A stretch of DNA of 64,000 nt from Sciscionella marina DSM 45152 (GCF_000379465.1 NZ_KB905392.1:716869-780868); one strand, 5' to 3'. Counted from the first letter of the stretch, positions 1-8,610 are shown. Made by a program: numbers and translations. Notes: a model not told the origin generated them from the sequence alone.

Positions 1-34
1 CGGTGGTTCGATCATGCGCACCATGGTGTCCAGC

Positions 35-304
35 CTAGTGCTCGGTCAGTTCCGAGAACACGTCGCCGAGCGTCGGGCGGCGAACCGCGAAATCGATCAC
101 CGGGATCCCCGCGGCCGCCCGTGCCCCGGAAACCGCTGCGATGCCGTCGATACCGTCCTCGAGGTGCAGCCCGATCCGGCGGCGTACCAGCTTCGGTTCG
201 CGGGCCACATCGTGCCCGGTGACCAGGGCGCGTGCGCTGTCCGGGGCGAGCAGGGTGGCCAGAACGCGGACCGTGGTGGTCTTCCCGACCCTCGTCCTTG
301 TCAT
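35..304 (-). pseudogene. Remnant of a DrrA-type ABC transporter ATPase (internal deletion)
   Basis: The leftward frame starts with a degraded Walker A (VGKTTTV, followed by RVLATLLAPD and the typical TGHDV and REPKLVRRRIGL stretch of daunorubicin-resistance-type ATPases) and then jumps directly to the family's C-terminus (RRPTLGDVFSELTEH, ending at a TAG). About 200 codons carrying the signature motif, Walker B and H-loop are missing, so the product cannot be an ATPase. The glycine-rich part of the P-loop before GKT is also absent. An ATG on the same strand near position 24 could be the start of the partner permease, which would lie outside the window. Family assignment is by recognised motifs only. 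Confidence 0.7.
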
Positions 305-390
305 CGTGGCGGTCATCGCACCCACCGCGCATCCGGTACACCCCAGACGCTCGGTGTCGCGAAAACCGGGTCCCATGGTGTGAGGTCCCG

Positions 391-420
391 ACTCCGAGTG
401 GTTCTCCTACCACTCGGAGT
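391..420. promoter_or_regulatory. Perfect inverted repeat, 11-bp arms, 8-nt loop
   Basis: ACTCCGAGTGG and its exact reverse complement are separated by 8 nt. It lies between the ABC remnant and the secreted hydrolase. There is no T-tract on either side, so an operator (TetR-like in geometry) is at least as likely as a terminator. Confidence 0.5.
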
Positions 421-499
421 GCGGCGGGGGGTGCGCACCACCGCGAATCCGGGGGAGAACCACAGCGACATCCGCCCGGCGTCCCGGCAGGCTGAGCCG

Positions 500-2008
500 G
501 TGACCAGCTTCGCCCTGCGCGCCGGAACGGCGCTCGCCGCGAGCGCCCTCGGCCTCGCCACCCTCGTCCCGCCCGCCAAGGCCGCGCCCGGCGGCATCGA
601 CTGGGGCCGCTGCGAATCCGGTTCCCCCGCCGGATACCAGTGTGCGCGCGTCCCGGTGCCGTTGTCCTACCGGGATCCGGACGGACCGCGCCTCTCCCTC
701 GCCGTCGGCCTGCTGCCCGCCGTGGACCAGAAGCACAAGCTCGGCACCGTGTTCGCCAATCCGGGAGGTCCGGGCAACCCCGGCCGGTTCGCCCCGGCAC
801 TGACTCCCGAGCTGCATCAGCGCTTCGACATCGTCGGCTTCGACCCGCGCGGGGTCGGCGCCAGTACCCCGCTGCGCTGCTTCACGGATCCGCGCCAGGC
901 CGAGGAGTTCGCCGGAGTCATCGGGGATTTTCCGCGCACCACAACCGAACGCGCGCGGCACAAGGCGGCGGTCGCACGGCTGACCGGCCTGTGCGAGCGC
1001 AATGCCGGTCCCCTGGGCAAGCATCTGTCCACCGCGAACACCGCTCGCGATCTGGACCGGTTGCGCGCGGCGATCGGCGAGCCGAAACTGCGCTACTACG
1101 GCCTGTCGTACGGCACCTACCTCGGCGAGGTGTACGCCAACCTGTTCCCGAACCGCGCCGGTGCGCTCGCCCTGGACGCCGTGGACGATCCGGTGAATTG
1201 GACCAGCGGCTATCGCCCCGCTCAGGCGCGGATTCCGATGAGCACCCGGCTCGGCGGGTATCGGGACGCCGAACGCGCGCTCGATTCCTTCTTCACCGCC
1301 TGCGCCGCGGACACCCGTTGCGCATTCCGCGGTGGTGACCTGCGGGCCCGCTACGACCGCATCCTGGACCGGCTCGAGACCGGTCCGGTGACCATCACCG
1401 ATCCGGAAACCGGCGCGCCACAACGGGTGCGCTACCAGGACGCGATCGCGCGGGTGCACGAAGCGCTCACCGATTCGGCGAACTCCCCCGGGCTCGCCGG
1501 ATTCCTGGCCGCGCTCGAACATCCGCTGCCGGAGCGGAGCACCGCCCGGGCAGGCGTGCCGACGCCCGCGGACTCGATGCTCGGCGGCGGCGCGACCCTG
1601 TGCGCCGATGCGGCCAATCCGCGCGATCCGGATGTGTGGCCGCGCTACGCAGCCGCGGCGGACCGGCAGGCGCGCGGGTTCGGTTCCTACGACACCTACA
1701 AGACCTTGCCGTGCGCCACCTGGGATGTGGCCGATGCCGACCGTTACCCCGGTCCGTGGAATCGCAGCACGGCGCCCATCCTGTTGCTCGCCGACCGCAA
1801 GGGTGATCCGGAGACCCCGTATGCGGGCGCGGAGCGGACCGCGCGGCTGCTGGGCAAGGCCCGGTTGCTGGCCCTGGACGATTTCGGGCACGGCGCGCGC
1901 GGCAAGAGCCGCTGCATCGATGCCGCACTGAATGCCTACCTCAGCTCGGGCACGCTCCCCGCACGCGGAACCGTGTGTCGCCCGGACCGTGCTCCCTTCG
2001 ACGGCTGA
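500..2008 (+). CDS. Secreted alpha/beta hydrolase, tripeptidyl-aminopeptidase (TAP) family
   Basis: The start is taken as GTG 500 because it gives a clean Sec signal peptide (SFALRAGTALAASALGLA, cleavage after about residue 30 near KAAPG); the long upstream extension of the frame is Arg/Pro-rich and overlaps the ABC remnant. The mature protein has the alpha/beta-hydrolase fold of the SCO7095/SlpD-type aminopeptidases: the oxyanion region NPGGPG, nucleophile elbow GLSYGT (Ser about 203), and a C-terminal TAP-like domain with Asp about 436 (DRKGDPETP) and His about 464 (DFGHG). About 502 aa is the normal family length. Expected to release N-terminal peptides outside the cell. No obvious ribosome binding site precedes the GTG. 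Substrate is unknown. Confidence 0.85.
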   Translation: MTSFALRAGTALAASALGLATLVPPAKAAPGGIDWGRCESGSPAGYQCARVPVPLSYRDPDGPRLSLAVGLLPAVDQKHKLGTVFANPGGPGNPGRFAPALTPELHQRFDIVGFDPRGVGASTPLRCFTDPRQAEEFAGVIGDFPRTTTERARHKAAVARLTGLCERNAGPLGKHLSTANTARDLDRLRAAIGEPKLRYYGLSYGTYLGEVYANLFPNRAGALALDAVDDPVNWTSGYRPAQARIPMSTRLGGYRDAERALDSFFTACAADTRCAFRGGDLRARYDRILDRLETGPVTITDPETGAPQRVRYQDAIARVHEALTDSANSPGLAGFLAALEHPLPERSTARAGVPTPADSMLGGGATLCADAANPRDPDVWPRYAAAADRQARGFGSYDTYKTLPCATWDVADADRYPGPWNRSTAPILLLADRKGDPETPYAGAERTARLLGKARLLALDDFGHGARGKSRCIDAALNAYLSSGTLPARGTVCRPDRAPFDG

Positions 2009-2015
2009 ATCACGC

Positions 2016-2069
2016 CCAATGCCCGATCGGTAGTGTGTAGTATATTACCTACTACCGATCGAGCATTGG
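2016..2069. promoter_or_regulatory. 54-bp hyphenated dyad upstream of the ornithine cyclodeaminase-like gene
   Basis: Arms 2016-2034 and 2051-2069 are 19 bp with a single mismatch, and the 16-bp centre is itself partly symmetric (5 of 8 positions), so symmetry runs over about 23 of 27 half positions. The AT-rich centre (TAGTATATTA) looks like a -10 region, and the right arm runs into the GGGG ribosome binding site of the gene starting at 2077. Best read as the operator of the GntR regulator encoded second in this unit. It could also form an mRNA hairpin. Confidence 0.65.
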
Positions 2070-2076
2070 GGATTCG

Positions 2077-3039
2077 ATGACAATGCGGTCCATCGACGCC
2101 GAGGAACTCCGGGCGACGGTATCCATGCGGGAAGCCGTGGACGCCGTGCGCGAAGCCCTGCGCGGGCATGCCGCCGGCGAGTTCGAGCAACCGACGCGGA
2201 CCGCGCTCGCCGACGGTGGATTCCTGGTGATGACCGCCCGCCACCGGCCGAGCGACACCGTCATGGTCAAGACGCTGAGCCTGAACCCCGAGCGCGAACC
2301 GGTCATCACCGGAACGGTGGTCTGGGCCGAATCCGCCGACCCGCGCAACCTGGTCGCGGATGCCATCTCGGTGACCACGCTGCGCACCGGCGCGATCGCG
2401 GGCGTGGCTACTGATGCGCTCGCCCCGCGCGCCGCGGACCGGCTGACCCTGATCGGCGCGGGCGCCCAGGCCGCCGACCAGTTCCGCGCGGTCCATGCCG
2501 TCCGGCCGTTGCGCGAATTCACCGTCGTGGCACGCGATCCCGCACGCGGCGAAGCCCTGCTCGACCGGCTCGGCGGGGAACTGGACGGGATCACCACCGA
2601 AGTACGCAGCGATATCGAGGACGCGATCGCCGATACGGACATCGTGTGCTGTTCGACCTCGGCGCACACCCCGCTGTTCCGTGCCGAGGCTCTGCCCGAA
2701 CGGGTGCACGTGAACGCGATCGGATCGTACCGCCCGAGCATGCGCGAACTGCCGACGGAACTGCTCGGCGGGGCACGGGTGGTCATCGACGAACGCGCCG
2801 CGGTCTACGAGGAGTCCGGGGAGATCCTGCACGCGCTGGAAACCGGGACCATCCGGGAAACCGACCTCACCGAGCTCGGTGACCTGCTCGGCGAGGACCG
2901 GCCGGTCCCGGAGAACGGGCGCACCGTGTTCAAGTCCGTCGGGATCGCCGTGCAGGACTGGGCGATCGCGAAACTGCTCGCCGCGAAGTTCCTGGCAGGA
3001 CAGCTTCCCGGCAGGACAGGGACGAGCGGGCAGCGATGA
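2077..3039 (+). CDS. Ornithine cyclodeaminase / mu-crystallin family protein
   Basis: 320 aa, full family length. An N-terminal substrate/dimer region (SMREAVDAVREAL, TRTAL...GGFLVM) is followed by a Rossmann fold with the NAD(P) loop IGAGAQA at about residues 126-132 and a C-terminal region with NAIGSYRP and DLTELGDLL. Members include ornithine cyclodeaminase, alanine dehydrogenase, ketimine reductase and opine-type enzymes; the sequence alone does not decide which. It is co-transcribed with the GntR regulator, whose ATG overlaps its stop by 4 bases. Its proline-related chemistry (ornithine to proline) fits the proline catabolic genes nearby, but that link is inference. Starts at ATG 2077; ATG 2083 is an alternative. 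Confidence 0.85.
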   Translation: MTMRSIDAEELRATVSMREAVDAVREALRGHAAGEFEQPTRTALADGGFLVMTARHRPSDTVMVKTLSLNPEREPVITGTVVWAESADPRNLVADAISVTTLRTGAIAGVATDALAPRAADRLTLIGAGAQAADQFRAVHAVRPLREFTVVARDPARGEALLDRLGGELDGITTEVRSDIEDAIADTDIVCCSTSAHTPLFRAEALPERVHVNAIGSYRPSMRELPTELLGGARVVIDERAAVYEESGEILHALETGTIRETDLTELGDLLGEDRPVPENGRTVFKSVGIAVQDWAIAKLLAAKFLAGQLPGRTGTSGQR

Positions 3040-3731
3040 GCGGAGATCCTGCCGAACAGGGCGGCCTGCTCGGCAAGCTGCCCGAGTACGCGAGCCTGCG
3101 CGAGCAGGCGCTGCGGGTGATCCGCACCGGACTGATCGCCGGGCGTATCAAACAGGGCGAGATCTACTCGGCGAGCGCGCTGGCCGCCGAACTCGGCGTG
3201 TCCACGAGCCCGGTGCGCGAAGCACTGCTCACCCTGACCAACGAAGGCCTCATGGAGGCGGTGCGCAATCGCGGTTTCCGGGTGGTGCCCACCAGCGAGC
3301 GGGATCTCGAGGAGGTCTACGAGCTGCGGCTGATGCTCGAGGTGCCCGGGATGCGCCGGGTCGCGGAACGCCGGGAGCACGGCGAACTATCGCGATTCGG
3401 CGCGCTTGTCGAGCAGAACAAGCAGGCTGCCGCCGCCGGGGAGGTGCACGGATTCCTTGACACGGACCAGGAATTCCATCTCGGTCTGCTCGCGCTGGCC
3501 GGGAATCGCCGGCTGGTGGATACGGTGCGCGCGCTGCGCATGCAGGCACGGCTCTACGGGGTCGGCACCCTCGCCGCGCGCCATCAGCTCGAAGGTTCGG
3601 CACAGGAACACGCGGACATCCTGGACGCGGTCGCCGCGGGCGACGGCGCGGCGACCGAACGACTGATGCGCCGCCATCTCGCGCACACCAGGGGAACCTG
3701 GGCCACCGGGGACCCGCTCGACCAGGACTGA
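3036..3731 (+). CDS. GntR-family regulator, FCD (FadR) subfamily
   Basis: 231 aa. The N-terminal winged helix-turn-helix spans about residues 20-90 (ALRVIRTGLIAGRIKQGE, SASALAAELGVSTSPVREAL, TNEGLMEAV), followed by an all-helical FCD ligand domain with the metal/ligand histidines of the family (DQEFHLGLLALAGN, QEHADILDA, MRRHLAHT). The start ATG overlaps the upstream stop (ATGA), so it is translationally coupled to the cyclodeaminase-like enzyme and probably controls it through the 2016-2069 dyad. The ligand is likely a small carboxylate or amino acid, as for most FCD regulators; this is not shown by the sequence. Confidence 0.88.
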   Translation: MSGDPAEQGGLLGKLPEYASLREQALRVIRTGLIAGRIKQGEIYSASALAAELGVSTSPVREALLTLTNEGLMEAVRNRGFRVVPTSERDLEEVYELRLMLEVPGMRRVAERREHGELSRFGALVEQNKQAAAAGEVHGFLDTDQEFHLGLLALAGNRRLVDTVRALRMQARLYGVGTLAARHQLEGSAQEHADILDAVAAGDGAATERLMRRHLAHTRGTWATGDPLDQD

Positions 3732-3795
3732 CCGGGCCGGGACCGCGACCCCGTGACCAACCGCACCCTTCCCCTGCGCGCGGGCGCTCTCTACG

Positions 3796-3825
3796 CTAAC
3801 CAGAGAACGGTCGTTCTCTGGTTAG
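3796..3825. promoter_or_regulatory. Perfect 30-bp palindromic operator (14-bp arms, GT centre)
   Basis: CTAACCAGAGAACG, two bases, then the exact reverse complement. The core AGAACGGTCGTTCT is the style of site bound by TetR/AcrR-family dimers. It abuts the ribosome binding site GGAAGGAGA of the DUF1348 gene. No T-tract follows, and no TetR gene is adjacent, so a regulator acting from elsewhere is implied. Confidence 0.75.
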
Positions 3826-3838
3826 GAAGGAGATTCCC

Positions 3839-4297
3839 ATGACGAGCAAACCACCACTTCCCCCGTTCGAGCTGACATCCGCACGGCAGAAGGTGCAGGC
3901 GGCCGAGGACGCGTGGAACACTCGCGATCCGGAACGGGTCTCGCTGGCCTACACCGAGGATTCGGTGTGGCGCAACAGGGATGTGTTCCTCACCGGGCGC
4001 GCCGAGATCGCGGCCTTCCTCCGGGCGAAATGGGACCGGGAACGGGATTACGCGCTGCGCAAGGAACTCTGGGCCTACACCGAGGACCGGATCGCGGTGC
4101 GCTACCAGTACGAGTGCCGCGATGCCGAGGGGCAGTGGTGGCGCAGCTACGGCAACGAACTCTGGGAATTCACCGCGGACGGCCTGATGTCCCGGCGCGA
4201 ATCGAGCATCGACGATGTGCCGATCACCGAGCGGGAGCGGCGGATCTTCGGGCCGCGCGGCGAAGACGAGCGCGACGAGCCCATTCCGTTGCGGTGA
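3839..4297 (+). CDS. DUF1348 / nuclear transport factor 2-like protein
   Basis: 152 aa with the DUF1348 pattern of the SnoaL/NTF2-like fold: an early helix with AEDAWNTRDPERVSLAYTED, VWRNRD, FLRAKWDRERDYALRKELW, then VRYQYECRDAEGQWWRSYG and WEF...RRESSIDDVPI. Such proteins form small cone-shaped barrels that may bind or modify small hydrophobic molecules; no catalytic role is established for this subfamily. A strong ribosome binding site (GGAAGGAGA) lies 8 nt before ATG 3839, just after a perfect TetR-type palindrome, so expression should be tightly repressed until an effector arrives. It converges on the proline dehydrogenase gene and appears monocistronic. Confidence 0.82.
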   Translation: MTSKPPLPPFELTSARQKVQAAEDAWNTRDPERVSLAYTEDSVWRNRDVFLTGRAEIAAFLRAKWDRERDYALRKELWAYTEDRIAVRYQYECRDAEGQWWRSYGNELWEFTADGLMSRRESSIDDVPITERERRIFGPRGEDERDEPIPLR

Positions 4298-4319
4298 ACG
4301 GAACAAGCCCGCCGCGTGC

Positions 4320-5249
4320 TCAGGAGCGAGTCGCCAGGGAACGCAGGAAGAACCCGACGTTCGCCGGGCGCTCGGCGAGCCTGCGCATGAAGTAGCCGTA
4401 CCAGGCCTGGCCGTAGGGCACGTAGACACGCATGGTCTCGCCGCGCCCGGCTATCGCGGACTGCTCGGCGGGCCGGATTCCGTAGAGCATCTGGAATTCG
4501 TGGTCCGCCGCGTTCCGCCCGTTGCGCATGGCCAGCTCGCGCGCGATCGCGACCATCCGCGGATCGTGCGAGGCGACCATCGGGTATCCCTCGCCTTCCA
4601 TGAGCACCCGCAGGCAGCGCACATAGGAGGAGTCCACCTCGGCCTTGTCCTGATAGGCGACCGATTCCGGTTCGGCGTAGGCGCCCTTGCACAACCGCAC
4701 CCGGGAACCGGGTCCGGAGAGCTCGCGGCAGTCGGACTCGGTGCGCCGCAGATAGGCCTGCAGCACCGCGCCCACCCAGGGAAAGTCCACCCGCAGCTCG
4801 CGCAGGATGCCGAGGGTGGAATCGGTCGTGGTGTGATCCTCCATGTCCAGGGTGACCGTGGTGCCCGCGGCCGCCGCAACCTCGCAGATCCGCCTGGCGT
4901 TCTCCAGCGCGATCTTCTCCCCGTCCGTGGGCAGGAACTGGCCGACCGCGGACAGCTTCACCGAGACCTCGGCCCCGGCGGCGAGACCGCGCTCCGCGAG
5001 CAGTCCGAGCACCTGCTCGTAGGCCTGCAGGGTCTCGGTCGCCTGCCGCGCCTCGCTGGTGTCCTCACCGAGGTGGTCGAGTGTCACCCGCCGTCCGCTG
5101 GTGACGATGGCGCGCACCGCCTCCAGCGCGTCGGTGACCTCGGCGCCGGCCACGAACCGGCGCACCACCGGTTTGGTCAGCGGGGTGGACTCCACGAGGG
5201 TGCGCGCGGTCGGCGAACCGGCCACGCCGAGCAACAGCGAGCGCAGCAT
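4320..5249 (-). CDS. putB: Proline dehydrogenase (FAD-dependent)
   Basis: 309 aa monofunctional enzyme oxidising L-proline to pyrroline-5-carboxylate with electrons passed to the quinone pool. The beta8-alpha8 barrel signatures are present: VSVKLSAVG, DMEDHTTTDSTL, VLQAYLRRTESD, RVRLCKGAYAEP (substrate-binding Lys/Arg region), MVASHDPR, EFQMLYGIRP and the C-terminal RVYVPYGQAWYGYFMRRLAERPAN. It lies 12 nt downstream of the P5C dehydrogenase gene, so both enzymes of the pathway are made from one mRNA. It is convergent with the DUF1348 gene with 22 nt between stops. The gene symbol follows mycobacterial usage for the separate enzyme. Confidence 0.95.
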   Translation of the reverse strand: MLRSLLLGVAGSPTARTLVESTPLTKPVVRRFVAGAEVTDALEAVRAIVTSGRRVTLDHLGEDTSEARQATETLQAYEQVLGLLAERGLAAGAEVSVKLSAVGQFLPTDGEKIALENARRICEVAAAAGTTVTLDMEDHTTTDSTLGILRELRVDFPWVGAVLQAYLRRTESDCRELSGPGSRVRLCKGAYAEPESVAYQDKAEVDSSYVRCLRVLMEGEGYPMVASHDPRMVAIARELAMRNGRNAADHEFQMLYGIRPAEQSAIAGRGETMRVYVPYGQAWYGYFMRRLAERPANVGFFLRSLATRS

Positions 5250-5261
5250 CTCGACTCCCCT

Positions 5262-6890
5262 CTAGCTTTCCTGGTGCGGGTAACCGACAGTGGTCGGCGC
5301 CACGAAGGTTTCCTTGATCGCCCGCGGACTCGTCCAGCGCATCAGGTTGAACAGCGAACCCGCCTTGTCGTTGGTGCCCGAACCGCGGGCGCCGCCGAAG
5401 GGCTGCTGACCGACGACCGAACCGGTCGGCTTGTCGTTGATGTAGAAGTTGCCCGCGGCGAACCGCAGTTCCTGCTGCGCCTGCCGCACGGCCGCCCGGT
5501 CGTTCGCGATGATCGAACCGGTGAGCGCGTAGTTGCTCGTCCGGTCGACGAGTGCGGGCATCCGGTCGAACTCGGCGTCCGGGTAGACGTACACCGCCAG
5601 CACCGGCCCGAAGAACTCGGTGCTGAACACCTCGTGTCCCGGGTCCTCGCCGAGCAGCACGGTCGGGCGCACGAAGTAGCCCTCGGAATCGTCGGTGGTT
5701 CCCCCGGCGAGCACCTGGATCGAGGAGTCCTCCCGTGCCGAACGCAGCACGGCATCGAGCTTGTCGAAGGAGCGCCGGTCGATCACCGCGCCGGTGAAGT
5801 TGGTGAAGTCGGTGACATCGCCGACCGGGAGCGCGTCCACCTCGGCGATCAGGTCGTCCCGCAGCCGCTCCCACACCGAGGCGGGAATGTAGGCGCGGGA
5901 GGCCGCCGAGCACTTCTGCCCGGAGTACTCGTACGCGCCCTTGATCAGCGCGGTGCGCAGCAGGTCGACATCCGCGGACGGGTGGGCGAGCACGAAGTCC
6001 TTGCCACCGGTCTCGCCGACGATCTGCGGGTAACCGCGGTAGTTCGCGATGTTGGTGCCGACCTGGCCCCACAGGTGCTGGAAGGTCTTGGTGGAACCGG
6101 TGAAGTGCACCCCGGCGAGTCCGGGGTGCGGGATGGCGACATCCGAGACGGCGAGCCCGTCCCCGGTGACCAGGTTGATCACACCCGGGGGCATACCGGC
6201 TTCCTCGAGCAGCCGCATGGTGAGCACCGCGGCGAAGGTCTGGGTCGGCGCGGGCTTCCACACCACGGTGTTGCCCATCAGCGCGGGCGCGGTCGGCAGG
6301 TTGCCCGCGATGGCGGTGAAGTTGAACGGGGTCACCGCGTACACGAAGCCCTCGAGCGGACGCTGCTCCATGCGGTTCCACTGGCCGCGCGGGCTGTACG
6401 GCTGCTCCTCTTGGATGCGCCTGCCGAAGGAGACGTTGAACCGCCAGAAGTCGATGAGCTCGCACGCGGCGTCGATCTCCGCCTGGATCGCGGTCTTCGA
6501 CTGGCCGAGCATGGTCGCGGCGTTCAGCGTGGCGCGCCACGGCCCGGCGAGCAGGTCCGCGGCGCGCAGGATGATCGCGGCGCGCTCGTCGAAGGAGGTC
6601 TCCCGCCAGGCCGGGGCGGCGGCGAGCGCGGCGTCCACCGCGGCCTTCGCGTCCTCGTGTGTGGCGTTGCACAGGGTGCCGAGCACCGAGCGGTGGTTGT
6701 GCGGCTGGACGACCTCGACCTGTTCGCCGCCACCCATCCGGCGCTGTCCGCCGATGGTGCAGGCCAGCTGCTCGGGCTGCTTGGTCAGCTCGGCCAGTTC
6801 GGCTTCGAGCTCGATCCGCTCGGCACTGCCGGGGCGGTGGTCGAGGACGGGCTCGTTCACCGGGGTGGGCACATTGGTCACGGCATCCAC
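5262..6890 (-). CDS. pruA: L-glutamate gamma-semialdehyde (P5C) dehydrogenase
   Basis: 542 aa NAD-dependent aldehyde dehydrogenase that converts glutamate semialdehyde to glutamate, the second step of proline catabolism. Visible family features: GFVYAVTPFNFTAIAGNLP (cofactor-binding region, about residues 181-199), catalytic base Glu 293 in GETGGKDF, nucleophile Cys 327 in SGQKCSA, and the C-terminal FGGARGSGTNDKAG loop typical of the group 4 P5C dehydrogenases. Length and order match monofunctional mycobacterial/Thermus-type enzymes. First gene of the leftward operon; the promoter lies in the 127-bp gap shared with the divergent PucR-type regulator. Confidence 0.95.
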   Translation of the reverse strand: MDAVTNVPTPVNEPVLDHRPGSAERIELEAELAELTKQPEQLACTIGGQRRMGGGEQVEVVQPHNHRSVLGTLCNATHEDAKAAVDAALAAAPAWRETSFDERAAIILRAADLLAGPWRATLNAATMLGQSKTAIQAEIDAACELIDFWRFNVSFGRRIQEEQPYSPRGQWNRMEQRPLEGFVYAVTPFNFTAIAGNLPTAPALMGNTVVWKPAPTQTFAAVLTMRLLEEAGMPPGVINLVTGDGLAVSDVAIPHPGLAGVHFTGSTKTFQHLWGQVGTNIANYRGYPQIVGETGGKDFVLAHPSADVDLLRTALIKGAYEYSGQKCSAASRAYIPASVWERLRDDLIAEVDALPVGDVTDFTNFTGAVIDRRSFDKLDAVLRSAREDSSIQVLAGGTTDDSEGYFVRPTVLLGEDPGHEVFSTEFFGPVLAVYVYPDAEFDRMPALVDRTSNYALTGSIIANDRAAVRQAQQELRFAAGNFYINDKPTGSVVGQQPFGGARGSGTNDKAGSLFNLMRWTSPRAIKETFVAPTTVGYPHQES

Positions 6891-6963
6891 TTCTTGGACT
6901 CCTGCGAGGTCGGAGGGACGAGGATGGCTTCACCGTAAGTGCGCAACCCGCCCGCGATGTTGG

Positions 6964-6986
6964 TTCGGTCAGCTATATTTACCGAA
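6964..6986. promoter_or_regulatory. TTCGGT-N11-ACCGAA inverted repeat between pruA and its regulator
   Basis: A 6-bp perfect inverted repeat with an AT-rich 11-bp spacer sits in the divergent intergenic region of the proline genes. This is the expected place for the binding site of the PucR-type activator encoded to the right. Assignment is by position and symmetry only. Confidence 0.45.
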
Positions 6987-7017
6987 GTATCGTTGTCCGA
7001 TCGAACAAGGAGTCGCG

Positions 7018-8610
7018 GTGGAGTTTCCCGACCTCATCCCACTGCGGCAGGTGCTGCTCACCCTCGGTGAGTCGCTGCTCGAACTGAGCACCGCACCGGA
7101 CGGCGTGGAGGTCGGGGTGCGCGATGTGGTGATCGCCGATCCGGAGGACGAACCGCGCCCGCACGCCGGCGATCTGGTGCTGCTCATCGGGGCGCGGGGC
7201 AGGGCGGCGATCCCGGTGCTGCGCACGGCCGCCCGTTCGCGTGCCGCCGCGATCGCGGTCAAGGGCGTCACCGGACCGCTGCGGGACGCCGCGAGTGATG
7301 CCGGGATCGCGCTGCTCGCGGTGCATCCGGCGGTCAGCTGGGCGCAGCTGACCGCGGTGGCGCGGGCGGCGCTGGACGACGCCCGGGTGCTCTCCGAAAG
7401 CGAGTCCGGCGTGGTGCTCGGCGACCTGTTCGCCCTCGCGCAGACGATCGCCACACTCACCGGGGGCATCGTGAGCATCGAGGACACCGCCAGCCGGGTG
7501 CTGGCCTATTCGCGGTCCTCCGGCGAGGTGGACGAACTGCGCAGGCTGTCCATCCTCGGCCAGCAGGGCCCCGAGGAGTATCTGGCGCTGCTGCGGAAAT
7601 GGGGCGTGTTCGACCGGCTGCGTTCCGGCGAGGAGGTGGTGCGGATCGAGGAACGCCCGGAATCGGGTATCCGCCGCCGCCTCGCGGTCGGCATCTTCGC
7701 CGGAGCGCAGCCGCTCGGCACGATCTGGGTGCAGGAAGGCGAGCAATCGCTGCACGAACGGGCCGAGCGGGCGCTGCTCGGCGCGGCCCGGGTCACCGCG
7801 CTGCATCTGGTCCGGCGCCGCGGGGAACGCAGCGCGCACAACGCCTTGCGCGAGGGACTGCTGAACGGGCTGCTCGAAGGGCGCCTCGATGTGGGCTCGG
7901 TGGCCTCGGAAATCGGCGCTGATCCGGCGAAACCCGCCGCGGTCGCCGCGTTCGCCCTGCTCGACGAGGACGAGGCGGACCGTTCCGCACACGAACTGCG
8001 CCGGCTCGAGATGACCAGCCTGATCGCCGTGCACGCCGCCGCGTACCGGCGAAGCGCACTGGCCACCACCATCGGGCCGCGGGTCTACGTGCTGCTCCCC
8101 GATCTCCCCGAACAGGAGAGCGGCGCGAGCGTGCTCGGGCTCGCCAGGGAGATCGTCGCCGCGGGCAGCAAGCACGCGGGCTTCACGGTGCGTGCCGCGG
8201 TCGGTTCCCCGGTCCCCCGGCTCGAAGGCGCGGCGGAATCCCGGCAGGAGGCCGACCGGGTGCTGGACGCGGCGACGGAGGGCCCGGCGGTCGCCACCAT
8301 CGAGGAAGTGCGCTCCGCGGTGCTGCTCGCCGAAACCCTGGCCGAGGTACGCGCCAACGAACGGATCCGCGATCCCCGGATCACCGCCCTGTTCGCGCAC
8401 GATCGGGAGAACGGCGGGGAACTGGCCGCATCACTGCTGTCCTATCTGGACTCCTTCGGGGATGTGCGCAGCGCGGCGACCGAACTCGGCGTGCACCCGA
8501 ACACCCTTCGTTACCGGGTGCGCCGGGCGGGAACGGTGGCCGGGCTCGACCTCGGCGACGCCGGGGAACGCCTCGTCGCCCAGCTGCAGTTGCGGCTGCT
8601 CGGCCGTTAA
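7018..8610 (+). CDS. PucR-family transcriptional activator (PruR/PutR-like)
   Basis: About 530 aa. An N-terminal PucR sensory domain (residues about 1-130, LRQVLLTLGESLLELSTAPDG, GDLVLLIGARG) is followed by a central GGDEF-like/PucR region and a C-terminal helix-turn-helix of the HTH_30 type (SYLDSFGDVRSAATELGV, HPNTLRYRVRR). GTG 7018 is chosen as start because AAGGAG lies 5 nt upstream. It is divergent from the P5C dehydrogenase/proline dehydrogenase operon, the same arrangement as the mycobacterial regulator that activates proline catabolism, so proline-responsive activation is a strong inference. Its stop overlaps the convergent solute-binding-protein-like gene by 4 bases. Confidence 0.88.
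   Translation: MEFPDLIPLRQVLLTLGESLLELSTAPDGVEVGVRDVVIADPEDEPRPHAGDLVLLIGARGRAAIPVLRTAARSRAAAIAVKGVTGPLRDAASDAGIALLAVHPAVSWAQLTAVARAALDDARVLSESESGVVLGDLFALAQTIATLTGGIVSIEDTASRVLAYSRSSGEVDELRRLSILGQQGPEEYLALLRKWGVFDRLRSGEEVVRIEERPESGIRRRLAVGIFAGAQPLGTIWVQEGEQSLHERAERALLGAARVTALHLVRRRGERSAHNALREGLLNGLLEGRLDVGSVASEIGADPAKPAAVAAFALLDEDEADRSAHELRRLEMTSLIAVHAAAYRRSALATTIGPRVYVLLPDLPEQESGASVLGLAREIVAAGSKHAGFTVRAAVGSPVPRLEGAAESRQEADRVLDAATEGPAVATIEEVRSAVLLAETLAEVRANERIRDPRITALFAHDRENGGELAASLLSYLDSFGDVRSAATELGVHPNTLRYRVRRAGTVAGLDLGDAGERLVAQLQLRLLGR

Noticed and set aside
14..499. N-terminal extension of the secreted hydrolase to ATG 14
   Set aside because: It would bury the signal peptide 160 residues inside the protein and overlaps the ABC-ATPase relic.
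4215..6938. A 907-codon open frame on the plus strand
   Set aside because: Antisense shadow of the proline dehydrogenase and P5C dehydrogenase genes; composition is His/Arg/Gly-rich and no family features are seen.
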